64,000 nt of DNA from Streptomyces rhizosphaerihabitans (GCF_025399795.1 NZ_JAODTZ010000049.1:22163-86162); one strand, 5' to 3'. Shown: positions 1 through 7,070, numbered from the stretch's first letter. Notes: a model not told the origin generated them from the letters alone. Numbers and translations: made by a program.

Positions 1-1
1 G

Positions 2-124
2 ACCAAGCAGATCGATCAGACCAACCAGCGGTGGAGCAGCCCCACCCACCCGGAGGGCCACGGCCTTGCCAAGGCCGCAAAGATCCTCGACGTGGCGCAC
101 AAGAACATCTGCCCCGACTTCTGA
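2..124 (+). CDS. C-terminal end of a truncated small protein, possibly DUF732-like
   Basis: Only the last 40 codons are in the window; the frame is open from base 2 to the TGA at 122-124. The tail ends VAHKNICPDF, where a single Cys-Pro close to the C terminus recalls DUF732-type exported proteins of actinobacteria. The N terminus is missing, so a signal peptide cannot be checked. The following 206 bases to 330 hold no convincing gene. The family suggestion rests on the tail alone and is weak; the reading frame itself looks real because its codon choice is typical of Streptomyces. Confidence 0.45.
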   Translation, partial: TKQIDQTNQRWSSPTHPEGHGLAKAAKILDVAHKNICPDF

Positions 125-330
125 CCCACCCGCTCATCGGCCCGGTCGTGCACAGCGCGGCCAGGCCTGCGCGTGCAGGGAGGCGAACATGGCAGGGGCT
201 GACGCACACGAAGTCCCAGCCAATCCGCCCGGCTGGGACTTCCGCGTGTTACGACATGGCCACATGATCGCCACGCAACCTCCACGCGGCGCATGATGCC
301 TCCCTGAGCAACCGTCCAGGGGGGGGCACC

Positions 331-816
331 ATGTTCAAGCGGGACCCAGAGAAGGCCGCGCAGCGAGAGGCCCAGAGGGCAGAGAAGCGCCAGCAGCGCG
401 AAGAACGGGCCGCCCAGAGGCAAGCAGAGAAGGAAGCCCTCGCTGAATGGCGCAGCACCCACCCGGCCGAGAGGGCGCTGAACACTGCCTGCATGCTGCG
501 CGCCTGGCCCGCGTCCAAATTCGGGGAGACAGCTCAAGGCCCCATCCGTGGCGGGCACGCCGAGTTCGTTGACGCCGGTGCGCACAAGGCATGGACCGCC
601 ACGCGACTCGCTGGAAGCGTCCTTACCGGCGGCGCCTCGCTTGCCGCCGGCCGGAAGAACAAGGGCGCTGCCGTCATCAACGTCACGTTCGGCAACGGGG
701 CTGTACAGACGTACAACGTGACGCCCGAGAACGCCACACTGCGTGCAGCAAACCAGTACGTCACCGCGTTCAACGCGTTGGCGGGGCAGTTGGCCAACGA
801 GGCAGGCCAGCAGTAG
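331..816 (+). CDS. Hypothetical protein with a charged N-terminal helix
   Basis: I do not recognise this 161-aa protein. Residues 1-45 are almost entirely Arg, Lys, Glu, Gln and Ala and should form a long charged helix or coiled coil. Residues 85-105 are small and hydrophobic or glycine-rich (LAGSVLTGGASLAAG). The last 50 residues resemble a small beta strand plus helix unit (VINVTFGNGAVQTYNVT). No signal peptide is visible. The ATG at 331 follows a run of eight G, which acts as a rough Shine-Dalgarno. It stands alone between the truncated gene at the window start and the next hypothetical gene. Confidence 0.6.
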   Translation: MFKRDPEKAAQREAQRAEKRQQREERAAQRQAEKEALAEWRSTHPAERALNTACMLRAWPASKFGETAQGPIRGGHAEFVDAGAHKAWTATRLAGSVLTGGASLAAGRKNKGAAVINVTFGNGAVQTYNVTPENATLRAANQYVTAFNALAGQLANEAGQQ

Positions 817-941
817 CCCGCACACCTGAGAGGACGGGGGCGCCCGTGGCTGGCAGACGTCGCGGCGCCCCTGTCACTGCGGCGCACTGGGCTGCCCGAT
901 GGACGGGACGTGTTGTCAGCGCTGGTCGTTAGCCTGGTGGG

Positions 942-1388
942 ATGTCAGTCAAGGGCGCATTCACGATCACGCTGTCCGGTCCGCGCGAAGCTAGGACTGA
1001 TCTACTCAAGGCCTTCGCGACCAGCTCCATCGCAGCCCGTCGTACCGGCCCGGACCGGGTCGGCCTCGATGAGGAAGCAAAGGGCTGGGTGGAGGCCTCT
1101 TTCCATGAGGGCACCGACTCCCCGAGCAGCGGGTTTCAGCAGGAGTGCATGAGCAGGACGACGGCCATAGCGGAGCGCTTCGGCTACGAGCTGCGCAGCC
1201 AGAGCGTCACCGTCGCCGGTGCAGCCGAGTTCCGCCACGTCGTCGACACACGGACCGGGGCGGTCGTCGTACGAGGCTTCGGCCTCCTGGACGACGGGCT
1301 GCCGATCATCGCGGAAGAGATGGGCATCCCCGTGGAGTACCTGGAGTTCCGGGAGCCGCCTGGCGTCTGGGACATCCCCGAGAAGTGA
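942..1388 (+). CDS. Hypothetical protein, 148 aa
   Basis: Unrecognised soluble protein of 148 aa. The N-terminal half has an alternating strand and helix pattern (GAFTITLSGPREARTDLLKAF). The C-terminal half contains a hydrophobic stretch, GAVVVRGFGLLDDGLPIIAEEMG, that could be a helix packed on a sheet. It has a single Cys and no export signal. It is separated by 125 bp from the gene before and by a 483-bp stretch from the gene after, so it is probably transcribed alone. The ATG at 942 was chosen because the in-frame sequence before it is not gene-like. Confidence 0.6.
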   Translation: MSVKGAFTITLSGPREARTDLLKAFATSSIAARRTGPDRVGLDEEAKGWVEASFHEGTDSPSSGFQQECMSRTTAIAERFGYELRSQSVTVAGAAEFRHVVDTRTGAVVVRGFGLLDDGLPIIAEEMGIPVEYLEFREPPGVWDIPEK

Positions 1389-1486
1389 TCTCCGTTCCTA
1401 CCCCGGTCGACGGACTCCGCGGCACGTGAGGGGCGTCGGCGGTCCGCAGACCGACGTCCGGGGTCAGCGCAGGGCTTCGATGGCCT

Positions 1487-1687
1487 TGACGACCGGTCAC
1501 TCCATGCCTGGCCTGAGTCGCCTGGTCGAACAGATACCAGAGCCAGCGGATCATCACGAACGAGGGTTTGCCCGAGATCCAGTGAGACGCCAAGCCCTTT
1601 CAGCCGCGGCGTGGCGACGAACTCCTCGAAGCGCTCGTACTCCACCAACTCACCGCGCCCCCTGCACGGTTGTAACGGTCGTGCAGG
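1487..1687 (-). pseudogene. Frameshifted remnant of a plasmid/ICE-type hypothetical gene
   Basis: Read on the minus strand, one frame gives LVEYERFEEFVATPRLKGLG and then VSLDL..LVRDDP. A +1 shift is needed to continue as YLFDQATQARHGV, after which stops follow. The joined pieces resemble, from memory, a family of Streptomyces plasmid and integrative-element proteins with an ERFEDFVxTPPLKGLG motif, but neither end is intact. The remainder of the 483-bp gap between 1389 and 1871 holds only a hairpin and short repeated motifs. Exact remnant limits are approximate. Confidence 0.4.
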
Positions 1688-1689
1688 GG
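1659..1689. terminator. 10-bp inverted repeat, operator or terminator
   Basis: CCCCTGCACG at 1659-1668 pairs perfectly with CGTGCAGGGG at 1680-1689 around an 11-nt loop. There is no U tract on either strand, so it may be an operator or remnant regulatory site rather than a terminator. It lies immediately upstream, on the minus strand, of the frameshifted remnant. Confidence 0.4.
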
Positions 1690-1758
1690 CTTCCTCCACT
1701 TGCACGCGGGTTCCCGGGTACCTCGGCCGTGGACTGGCCAGGCTTGCGTCCGTTGCTC

Positions 1759-1806
1759 GCAATCGGTCAACTTTCCGCAGGCCTTCGCGCAATCCGCAGC
1801 AATCCG
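1759..1806 (+). promoter_or_regulatory. Three copies of GCAATCSG ahead of the 1872 unit
   Basis: GCAATCGG at 1759, GCAATCCG at 1789 and GCAATCCG at 1799 lie 66 to 113 bp upstream of the 69-aa gene. The same octamer recurs upstream of the 3550 gene (3463 and 3504). The Xre/DUF5753 regulator encoded between the two sites is the obvious candidate binder; this is inference. Confidence 0.35.
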
Positions 1807-1871
1807 CCTGCGGGCACTCGCTATCCGTCGCATTCTGAGGCCCCACCCAGGGACGAGAATGGAGACCGGCC

Positions 1872-2081
1872 ATGGCCCTACAGCTCCGCATGCTCGGCAC
1901 CACTAGCGACGACGGAAAGTGCCCGACCCTGTACGAGGACGTCGCGAGCGGGGACATCGTCGTGCAGGGGTACACCGTCACCGATCCCGAGGACGTCGCG
2001 CAGCTGGCGAACGTCCTCGAGGGCGAGTCGTTCGTCCGTATCCCGCGCGAGCTGCTCACCCGATTCGCCCCCAAGGAGTAG
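1872..2081 (+). CDS. Small hypothetical protein, first gene of the DUF6879/Xre unit
   Basis: A 69-aa acidic protein with a predicted strand-helix pattern (DIVVQGYTVTDPEDVAQLANVLEGESFVRIPREL) and one Cys. It starts at ATG 1872 and ends at TAG 2081, 5 bp before the GTG of the next gene; the AAGGAG inside its last codons is the likely ribosome binding site for that gene. Small proteins in this position are usual in Streptomyces loci with a DUF6879 protein and an Xre/DUF5753 regulator, so it is probably a partner in that unit. I cannot assign a biochemical role. Confidence 0.7.
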   Translation: MALQLRMLGTTSDDGKCPTLYEDVASGDIVVQGYTVTDPEDVAQLANVLEGESFVRIPRELLTRFAPKE

Positions 2082-2086
2082 CGCGC

Positions 2087-2623
2087 GTGCCGCAGTTCAT
2101 CGACGACGACACGTTCGGCTCGTACTTCGAGGAGTTCGAGCACACCGCGTGGCGGCTGGAGTCCCGCCGCGGTTACGGCTCCGACCGGGCCGGCGAGAAG
2201 TACCGCCGATACCTCGAGACCGGTGCCGTTCCCGACGACTCGCAGCGCCCATGGTGCGTCAACGTCCGGGCGCAGACCGGTCAGGGCAAGCGCATCGAGC
2301 GCGTACGGATCGTCGACAACCCGCCCACCCAAGAGCAGTTGTTCCTGCTCGCCTCTGCGGCCGCCAACAACGCGGCAGGGGAGGACATCCGCAACTTGTG
2401 GCGCACGGACGCGGACAAGGCCGGGCTGCCCACGGTGGACTTCTGGCTCTTCGACGCCCGCCGCGCCCTGGTCCTCCACTTCGACGACGCCGACGAGTAC
2501 CTCGGCGCCGAGCTCGTCGAGGACCCTGAGCGCATCGTGAGGTTCTGCCAGATCCGGGATGTCGCCTGGCACTTCGCGATCCGGCGCGAGGAGTTCGCGG
2601 CGCAGGTAGCTTCGACGATGTGA
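2087..2623 (+). CDS. DUF6879-like protein
   Basis: 178 aa from GTG 2087, chosen because AAGGAG lies 9 bp upstream at the end of the preceding gene and because homologous proteins start near FIDDDTFGSYFEEF. The sequence, with FEHTAWRLESRRGYGSD near the start, VRIVDNPPTQEQLFLL in the middle and DFWLFDARRALVLHFDD late, matches from memory the DUF6879 family common in Streptomyces. These proteins are usually encoded beside Xre regulators; their activity is unknown. Its stop TGA overlaps the GTG start of the regulator by two bases, so translation of the two is probably coupled. No membrane segment or signal peptide is visible. Confidence 0.75.
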   Translation: MPQFIDDDTFGSYFEEFEHTAWRLESRRGYGSDRAGEKYRRYLETGAVPDDSQRPWCVNVRAQTGQGKRIERVRIVDNPPTQEQLFLLASAAANNAAGEDIRNLWRTDADKAGLPTVDFWLFDARRALVLHFDDADEYLGAELVEDPERIVRFCQIRDVAWHFAIRREEFAAQVASTM

Positions 2624-3462
2624 GCACCGACTACCAACAGGCCCGTGAAGCTCTCGGTGCGCGGCTGCGTGAGCTGCGCACCGGGAGCGGGGTCAACGGC
2701 AAGGAGTTCGCCGCACGTCTCGGCTGGCAGCGCTCCAAGGTCAGCCGCCTGGAGAACGGCAAGCAGACCGCGGCCGAAGCCGACGTCGAAGCGTGGGCAC
2801 ACGCAGCCGGACAGTCGGACGTCGTCGACGAGTTGAAGCACAGCCTGCGCGGACTGGAGACGGCGTACCGGAGTTGGAAGCGGCAGCTCGCGGCCGGCCA
2901 TCGCGCCGTGCAGGAGGGTCACGTCGTCCAGGAGGCGCAGGCCGAGACGATCCACCTCTTCGAGTCGGGCATCATCCCCGGCGTCTTCCAGACCCCCGAG
3001 TACGCGCGAGGGGTTCTCACCGACGTGTCTACGCGCCTTGGTACGCCCCGAGACATCGAGGAAGGCGTACGGGCCCGCATGAAGCGCCAGGAGGCGCTGT
3101 ACGAGCCGGGTCACCACTTCCACGCCCTCATCTGGGAGGGCGCTCTGCACGTTGTGCGCTGCGCTCCGGAGGCCATGACGGCGCAGCTCGACAGGCTCGG
3201 CGCGCTGATCGGCCTCGACACCGTCACGCTCGGCGTGATCCCGTTCGGTGTACGTACGCCGTTCTCCCCGAAGCATGGGTTCTGGATCATTGACGAGCGT
3301 CTCGTCGTCGCGGACACGTGGAACGCTGAGCTGTGGCTCGACGCCGCGGACGACGTCGCGTTCTACCGTAAGGTGTGGTATCTGATGCGCGAGTCCGCGG
3401 TCTTCGGCCACCAGGCACACCGCCTGATCGTGCGAGCGCGGGCCCAGTTCAACCTCGCGTGA
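2620..3462 (+). CDS. Xre-family regulator with DUF5753 C-terminal domain
   Basis: 280 aa. Residues 12-60 form a helix-turn-helix of the Xre type (LRELRTGSGVNGKEFAARLG then WQRSKVSRLENGKQ). From about residue 95 the protein is typical of DUF5753, including LFESGIIPGVFQTPEYAR and a C-terminal VWYLMRESAVFG stretch. This architecture is very common in Streptomyces and includes developmental and toxin-like loci related to whiJ, where the regulator is paired with small partner proteins. The GTG start overlaps the upstream stop, so it is the third gene of a coupled unit. No DUF397 gene follows it here, unlike many such loci. Confidence 0.88.
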   Translation: MSTDYQQAREALGARLRELRTGSGVNGKEFAARLGWQRSKVSRLENGKQTAAEADVEAWAHAAGQSDVVDELKHSLRGLETAYRSWKRQLAAGHRAVQEGHVVQEAQAETIHLFESGIIPGVFQTPEYARGVLTDVSTRLGTPRDIEEGVRARMKRQEALYEPGHHFHALIWEGALHVVRCAPEAMTAQLDRLGALIGLDTVTLGVIPFGVRTPFSPKHGFWIIDERLVVADTWNAELWLDAADDVAFYRKVWYLMRESAVFGHQAHRLIVRARAQFNLA

Positions 3463-3549
3463 GCAATCGGCGGCAACCGCTCTGACTGCGTGCACAATCC
3501 CGCGCAATCGGCCCCCACGCATGTGGCCTGAGTTCCTACGGTTCTGGTC
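3463..3549 (+). promoter_or_regulatory. Putative promoter and GCAATCGG sites for a possibly leaderless gene
   Basis: GCAATCGG occurs at 3463 and 3504, with related GCAACCGC at 3473 and ACAATCCC at 3494. A TACGGT hexamer at 3537-3542 would place transcription start at or next to the ATG at 3550, suggesting a leaderless mRNA, and no Shine-Dalgarno is present. Binding by the adjacent Xre protein is inferred from the shared motif only. Confidence 0.35.
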
Positions 3550-4014
3550 ATGGCCTTACAACCTGCCCCGTACGTACGACAGGCAGGACAGGACTGGCTC
3601 CTCTCCTGCGCCGACACGCCCGCTGAGACGCGGTCCCTGTGGGATGCGGACGAACTCGGCGCCTTCCCGACCGGTGGCCACTGGACCGCGGGCGAGACGT
3701 CCCTCGCCCGGACCATGGACGCGGTCAAGAGCATCCCGCCGGCTCGGCGGGGCCCAGTGCTGGCCGACTGTAACCAGGGGATCGCCTGGTGGCTGCTTCC
3801 ACCAACCCTCACCGACGAACTCGACGACGTCTGCACGATCACCGTCCGGCCCCGGGGCTGGCTTCTGCGCTGCCCTCCCGTGCTGTACCCGGTGCGCGGC
3901 CGCGTGTGGATCGAACGGCCGGACGGCTCCGGGCGCCTGACAGATCCCGTCCTGCTCGGCGCAGCGCTCGGCCCGGGCGGCGGTCCTCGACTCTCCACAG
4001 AGGCTTTCGGATGA
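3550..4014 (+). CDS. Hypothetical protein with an N-terminal TTA codon
   Basis: 154 aa, not recognised. It contains two conserved-looking blocks, RRGPVLADCNQGIAWWLLPP near residue 70 and a strand-rich part with RGWLLRCPPVLYPVRGRVW. The third codon is TTA (3556-3558), a leucine codon that is very rare in Streptomyces and depends on the bldA tRNA. No ribosome binding site precedes ATG 3550 and a TACGGT hexamer lies 8 bp upstream, so the message may be leaderless. Its stop overlaps the next start as ATGA, making it the first gene of a three-gene unit running to 4426. Confidence 0.65.
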   Translation: MALQPAPYVRQAGQDWLLSCADTPAETRSLWDADELGAFPTGGHWTAGETSLARTMDAVKSIPPARRGPVLADCNQGIAWWLLPPTLTDELDDVCTITVRPRGWLLRCPPVLYPVRGRVWIERPDGSGRLTDPVLLGAALGPGGGPRLSTEAFG

Positions 4015-4220
4015 AGCAGCAGACCACTATGGACGACGGCCCCATCGACCTGTCCCTACCCCTCGACCAGCCGGAGCCAGCAGCCGACTGCCAGGTGTGC
4101 GCAGCTCTGGCCCGGCAACGCGCCACAGCCGAGGCGCAGGGCGACTGGTCCAAGGTGAGCGACTGCAACATCGAGATCCGCGGCCACAGTTCACCCCATC
4201 GTCGGCGGCGATCCTCGTGA
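4011..4220 (+). CDS. Small Cys-containing hypothetical protein
   Basis: 69 aa, starting at ATG 4011 inside the stop of the previous gene (ATGA overlap). It has a CQVC pair near residue 27 followed by a helix ALARQRATAEAQGDWSKVSD and an Arg/Ser-rich tail. Small proteins of this kind, with a CxxC pair and a short helix, recur in Streptomyces accessory loci; I do not know a function. Its own stop overlaps the GTG of the next gene, so all three genes of this unit should be translated together. Confidence 0.6.
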   Translation: MKQQTTMDDGPIDLSLPLDQPEPAADCQVCAALARQRATAEAQGDWSKVSDCNIEIRGHSSPHRRRRSS

Positions 4221-4426
4221 GCAGCCGCTTCGAGTTCGTCGACACCGGGATCGGCTACGGCCACTTGCAGCGGGTCGCCGCGGCCGGTCAGTTCAACAAG
4301 GTTCAGCGGGCGTACCGGGCGTACATCGACCATGGCGGCGGGTGTGCGACGTGCGCGGTGGACAGCACAGCCTGCCCGACAGCGGGGGAGCTGTGGGAGA
4401 CGTACCGGGCTGCGAACAGATCATGA
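4217..4426 (+). CDS. Small Cys-rich hypothetical protein
   Basis: 69 aa from GTG 4217, which overlaps the upstream stop by three bases. Cysteines cluster in GGGCATCAVDSTACPTAGE, a possible CxxC...C metal site or disulphide cluster. The first half is a helix (GHLQRVAAAGQFNKVQRAYRA is the core, shown in part). It ends the 3550-4426 unit and is followed by two hairpins (4466-4500 and 4511-4553). Role unknown; start and frame are well supported by the overlap and by the terminators. Confidence 0.6.
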   Translation: MSSRFEFVDTGIGYGHLQRVAAAGQFNKVQRAYRAYIDHGGGCATCAVDSTACPTAGELWETYRAANRS

Positions 4427-4465
4427 GCTCTCGTGGCCAGCCCCGTGGCTGGCTGCGAGTAGGGG

Positions 4466-4500
4466 CCGGTCCGCCCCGTGTATGCAGCGGGGTGGGCCGG
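4466..4500 (+). terminator. Rho-independent-type hairpin after the 3550-4426 unit
   Basis: CCGGTCCGCCCCG (4466-4478) pairs with CGGGGTGGGCCGG (4488-4500), 13 bp with two G-U pairs and a 9-nt loop. As usual in Streptomyces there is no strong U tract. Confidence 0.5.
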
Positions 4501-4510
4501 TGACGGCTGG

Positions 4511-4553
4511 CCCGCCTGTCCTCGTACCCCAGTCTCAACAGAGGGCGGGCGGG
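4511..4553 (+). terminator. Second hairpin, near-duplicate of the one at 5835
   Basis: CCCGCCTGTCCTC (4511-4523) pairs with GAGGGCGGGCGGG (4541-4553), 13 bp with two G-U pairs. Its stem and the ACCCCAG loop segment are shared with the hairpin at 5835-5874, so the two flank the 4601-5803 genes as homologous terminators. Confidence 0.5.
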
Positions 4554-4600
4554 TCACCAGCCCCGGATCCGGGGCATCCGTCCACAACAGGAGGAAAGAC

Positions 4601-5056
4601 GTGACCATCGCGTTAGAACGTCCCGTGGGCACCACCGACCCGATGACTCTCCTCAGCGCCGAGGTGGCTGAGCGGCTCACCAACCGAGTCACCACCGACC
4701 ACCCGGAGATCAGCGCCGACACCGCGCGCCGGATCGTCGGCCAGGCCGCCGCGTTCATCGCGACGTCCGGCCAGCAGCCCTTCCAGAACTTGGCTCCGAG
4801 CGCCCTGGTCGACGTCGGCTGGCACGCGTTCGTCCTGCACACCGTCGACTACGCGATCTTCTGCGAGAAGGTCGTCGGCCGGTTCGTCCATCACGTCCCG
4901 ACCGACGACGCGCCGGCCGAAGAGGCGCAGCAGGCCAGGGAGCGCACGCTCGCGGCCATCGCGGCGGCCGGGTTCTCCATCGACCGGGAGCTGTGGCCGG
5001 ACGTGGCGGAGTGCACCCAATGCCACGCCGGCTGTACGGACAGCCCGAACACCTGA
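4601..5056 (+). CDS. Glycine-rich-domain-containing-protein-like (GRDP-like) protein
   Basis: 151 aa from GTG 4601, preceded by a good AGGAGG at 4590. Residues 71-100 carry the pattern DVGWHAFVLHTVDYAIFCEK followed by GRFVHHVP. This fits the D-x-x-W-H ... T-x-x-Y-x-x-F-C ... H-x-P signature of the GRDP-like (DUF1399) fold. The C terminus has CTQCHAGC. Codon 5 is TTA (4613-4615), a bldA-dependent codon. It is bounded by a terminator upstream and a hairpin downstream (5083-5114), so it may be read alone or through into the methyltransferase. Biochemical role unknown. Confidence 0.7.
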   Translation: MTIALERPVGTTDPMTLLSAEVAERLTNRVTTDHPEISADTARRIVGQAAAFIATSGQQPFQNLAPSALVDVGWHAFVLHTVDYAIFCEKVVGRFVHHVPTDDAPAEEAQQARERTLAAIAAAGFSIDRELWPDVAECTQCHAGCTDSPNT

Positions 5057-5082
5057 CGAACCGGCGCAACCTGTAAGAGACT

Positions 5083-5114
5083 CCAGCCGTCCGGCGATGC
5101 TGCCGGGCGGCTGG
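5083..5114 (+). terminator. Intergenic hairpin between the GRDP-like and methyltransferase genes
   Basis: CCAGCCGTCCGGC (5083-5095) pairs with GCCGGGCGGCTGG (5102-5114), 13 bp with one G-U pair and a 6-nt loop. It ends 20 bp before the methyltransferase GTG, so it could attenuate read-through. Confidence 0.5.
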
Positions 5115-5134
5115 CCCTATGAGCGGAGCAGGCA

Positions 5135-5803
5135 GTGACAGACACGGCGACGGCCTGGAACACGTACTCAAGCCAGCGGCCCGAGCGGCGGCCGGTGAAC
5201 GCGGCCGGTGAAGCCACCTGGTTCAACTGGACCCAGTACACCGACCACGGGCCCGACACCGATCTCCTTGACCTTGGGCCCGGTGACCGCGTGCTGGACC
5301 TGGGGTGCGGGAAGGGCGGGAACGCCGCGCATATCGCCGCGCAGGGTATGGCCGCCGTGGGGGTGGACATCTCTCCGGTGCAGCTGCGTGCCGCCGAGGA
5401 ACGCTGGGGCGACACCCCTGGCCTCCAACTACGCCGGGCGGATGCGGTGGCGTACCTGCGGGAGGGCGGCGAGCCCTTCGCGGCGGTGTACTCGGTGTAC
5501 GGGGTCGTGTGGTTCTCCGATCCCTCGGTCACCCTGCCTGCCATTCGCGAGCGGCTTAGGCCGGGCGGGGTGCTGGCGTTCTCGCAGCGGCCCGCTGTGG
5601 AGGGCTGCTACGGGTGCCAGGCCTCGTACATCCCGCGAGGTGAGGGCGAGGACCCGCTCGTCGTGAAGCGCTGGGACTACGAGCCGGAGGGCTGGGAGCG
5701 CCTGTTGAAGGAGCACGGCTACACGGATGTACGGGCCTCGGTGCTCGACGCACCGCCCGGCAGGCGCAAGGTCGGCACGCTCATCGTCCAGGCCCGCGCG
5801 TAG
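5135..5803 (+). CDS. Class I SAM-dependent methyltransferase
   Basis: 222 aa. Motif I is clear at residues 52-61 (RVLDLGCGKGGNAA), followed by the acidic loop GVDIS at 76-80 that would bind the ribose of S-adenosylmethionine. A motif IV-like strand (AAVYSVYGVVWFSD) and a post-motif LRPGGVLAFSQ complete the Rossmann core. The substrate is not evident; the WFSDPSVTLPAIRERLRPGG region is typical of small-molecule methyltransferases of the Methyltransf_11/25 type. GTG 5135 is preceded by GGAGCAGGCA. It lies between two hairpins, and the downstream one probably ends the transcript. Confidence 0.85.
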   Translation: MTDTATAWNTYSSQRPERRPVNAAGEATWFNWTQYTDHGPDTDLLDLGPGDRVLDLGCGKGGNAAHIAAQGMAAVGVDISPVQLRAAEERWGDTPGLQLRRADAVAYLREGGEPFAAVYSVYGVVWFSDPSVTLPAIRERLRPGGVLAFSQRPAVEGCYGCQASYIPRGEGEDPLVVKRWDYEPEGWERLLKEHGYTDVRASVLDAPPGRRKVGTLIVQARA

Positions 5804-5834
5804 CCCTCTGCGTGGGTCAGGCCCACACGATCGT

Positions 5835-5874
5835 CCGCCCGTCCTCAGCACCCCAGCAGTACGAGGGCGGGCGG
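5835..5874 (+). terminator. Terminator hairpin after the methyltransferase
   Basis: CCGCCCGTCCTC (5835-5846) pairs with GAGGGCGGGCGG (5863-5874), 12 bp with one G-U pair and a 16-nt loop. It resembles the 4511-4553 hairpin closely in both stem and loop. Confidence 0.55.
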
Positions 5875-5964
5875 GCTCGTTGCCCCGGGGCCCGGCCGCA
5901 GCCCGGGATCCGCTATCGATCGATACGCGTATTCTGCCGCTCACGCTCGTCCGACTGGAGAGAC

Positions 5965-6681
5965 ATGCCAACCGCTGACTGGACCCTTGAGGCCGACGAC
6001 GTCGTTGCCCTTCCCATCGACGATCTCGCGCTTCGGGTGCTGCGAGACGCCCTGCAGAACAACGAGTGGAACTACCGGAACTGGCTACTTGCCGCTGCCC
6101 ACCGCGCCTACGTCACTCGCAAGGACGCCGTCGCGGCACTCGGCGAAGCATGGGCCTGGCTCGTGAACCGCGGACTCGTTGTCCCCGACGTCGACCAGAA
6201 CAGCATCGGGGCCTTCTTCATCAGCAGGCAGGGACACGAAGCTCTTACCCGTGGGCTTCCGTGGATCCGCGCCGTTCAGCGGCTCGACGTTCAGATGGTC
6301 CCGGTTCTTGAAGGTGCGGCTCGCCCTCAATACCTGCGCGGCGACTTTGAGGCTGCCGCCCTCATGGCGATGAAAGAGGTCGAGGTCCGGGTTCGCGAGC
6401 TCTCGGGCCTGTCTACCGGGCTGGTGGGCAGACCCCTGATGCAGGAGGCATTCCGGCAGGGAAAGGACGGACAGCAGGGCGGTCCGCTCTCAGACCCGGA
6501 GGCGGAGAGTGGTGAAGCTGTTGCTCTGATGGAGCTCTTCAAGGGCGCCATCGGGCTCTTCAAGAACCCGGCCAGCCACCGGCGAGTCGACTACAGTGAC
6601 CCCACCGAGGCGGCCGAGGTCGTTCTCCTTGCCGACCTGCTGATGCGACTTCTCGACAAGATCGAGGCAAGCCAGAGCTGA
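5965..6681 (+). CDS. TIGR02391 (Hypoth_Ymh) family protein, HEPN-like
   Basis: 238 aa from ATG 5965. The C-terminal half (from about residue 125) matches the TIGR02391/Ymh pattern: ALMAMKEVEVRVRELSGL, then GRPLMQEAF, then ELFKGAIGLFKNPASHRRV and a final ADLLMRLLDKIE helix. As I recall, Ymh proteins belong to the HEPN superfamily, whose RNase motif is R-x4-6-H. Here the motif reads K200-NPAS-H205, with Lys in place of Arg. HEPN proteins often act in abortive infection or RNA toxicity; that role is inference here. It converges with the small gene on the opposite strand, leaving 15 bp between stops. Confidence 0.8.
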   Translation: MPTADWTLEADDVVALPIDDLALRVLRDALQNNEWNYRNWLLAAAHRAYVTRKDAVAALGEAWAWLVNRGLVVPDVDQNSIGAFFISRQGHEALTRGLPWIRAVQRLDVQMVPVLEGAARPQYLRGDFEAAALMAMKEVEVRVRELSGLSTGLVGRPLMQEAFRQGKDGQQGGPLSDPEAESGEAVALMELFKGAIGLFKNPASHRRVDYSDPTEAAEVVLLADLLMRLLDKIEASQS

Positions 6682-6696
6682 CCCGAGCGTCTAGCG

Positions 6697-6930
6697 CTAC
6701 TCGGCCTTCACGGCCTTCCAGTAGGCATCTCGGGCCGCTTCGTAGACAGCCTGAGCCTCGTGCTCCGCCTCCATCGCCTGAATCCATGCGGGAGAGATCG
6801 TCGGGACGGGTCCCTCCCCAATGGGGCGCACCTCCCCGAGCTCCGCCCTCGCCTTCTCCGCGGTGCTGGTGTAGGCGTCGAGCGCAGTCAGGTACGCCGC
6901 TCGCAGCGCCTCAAGGTCAGCGACAGTCAT
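6697..6930 (-). CDS. Small hypothetical protein, 77 aa
   Basis: 77 aa, mostly helical: two Ala/Glu-rich helices (LEALRAAYLTALDAYTSTAE and EAEHEAQAVYEAARDAYWKA) joined by a Pro-containing loop, resembling a helical hairpin. No Cys and no signal. The minus-strand ATG at 6928-6930 has GGAAGGGG about 8 bp upstream. It is convergent with the TIGR02391 gene and could be its antidote or an unrelated small protein; there is no direct evidence for pairing. Not recognised as a known family. Confidence 0.55.
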   Translation of the reverse strand: MTVADLEALRAAYLTALDAYTSTAEKARAELGEVRPIGEGPVPTISPAWIQAMEAEHEAQAVYEAARDAYWKAVKAE

Positions 6931-7070
6931 AAGAAGTCCCCTTCCGGTTGAGAAGCGCGATGCTACCCCCGTGCAATCCAACATCGCAGGCCATAGCGGT
7001 GCCGACCGTAGCGCCGAGCGGCACACAGGGCGGCGGCTGAGAATCTGGCACCGGCTTGCTACACGCAACT

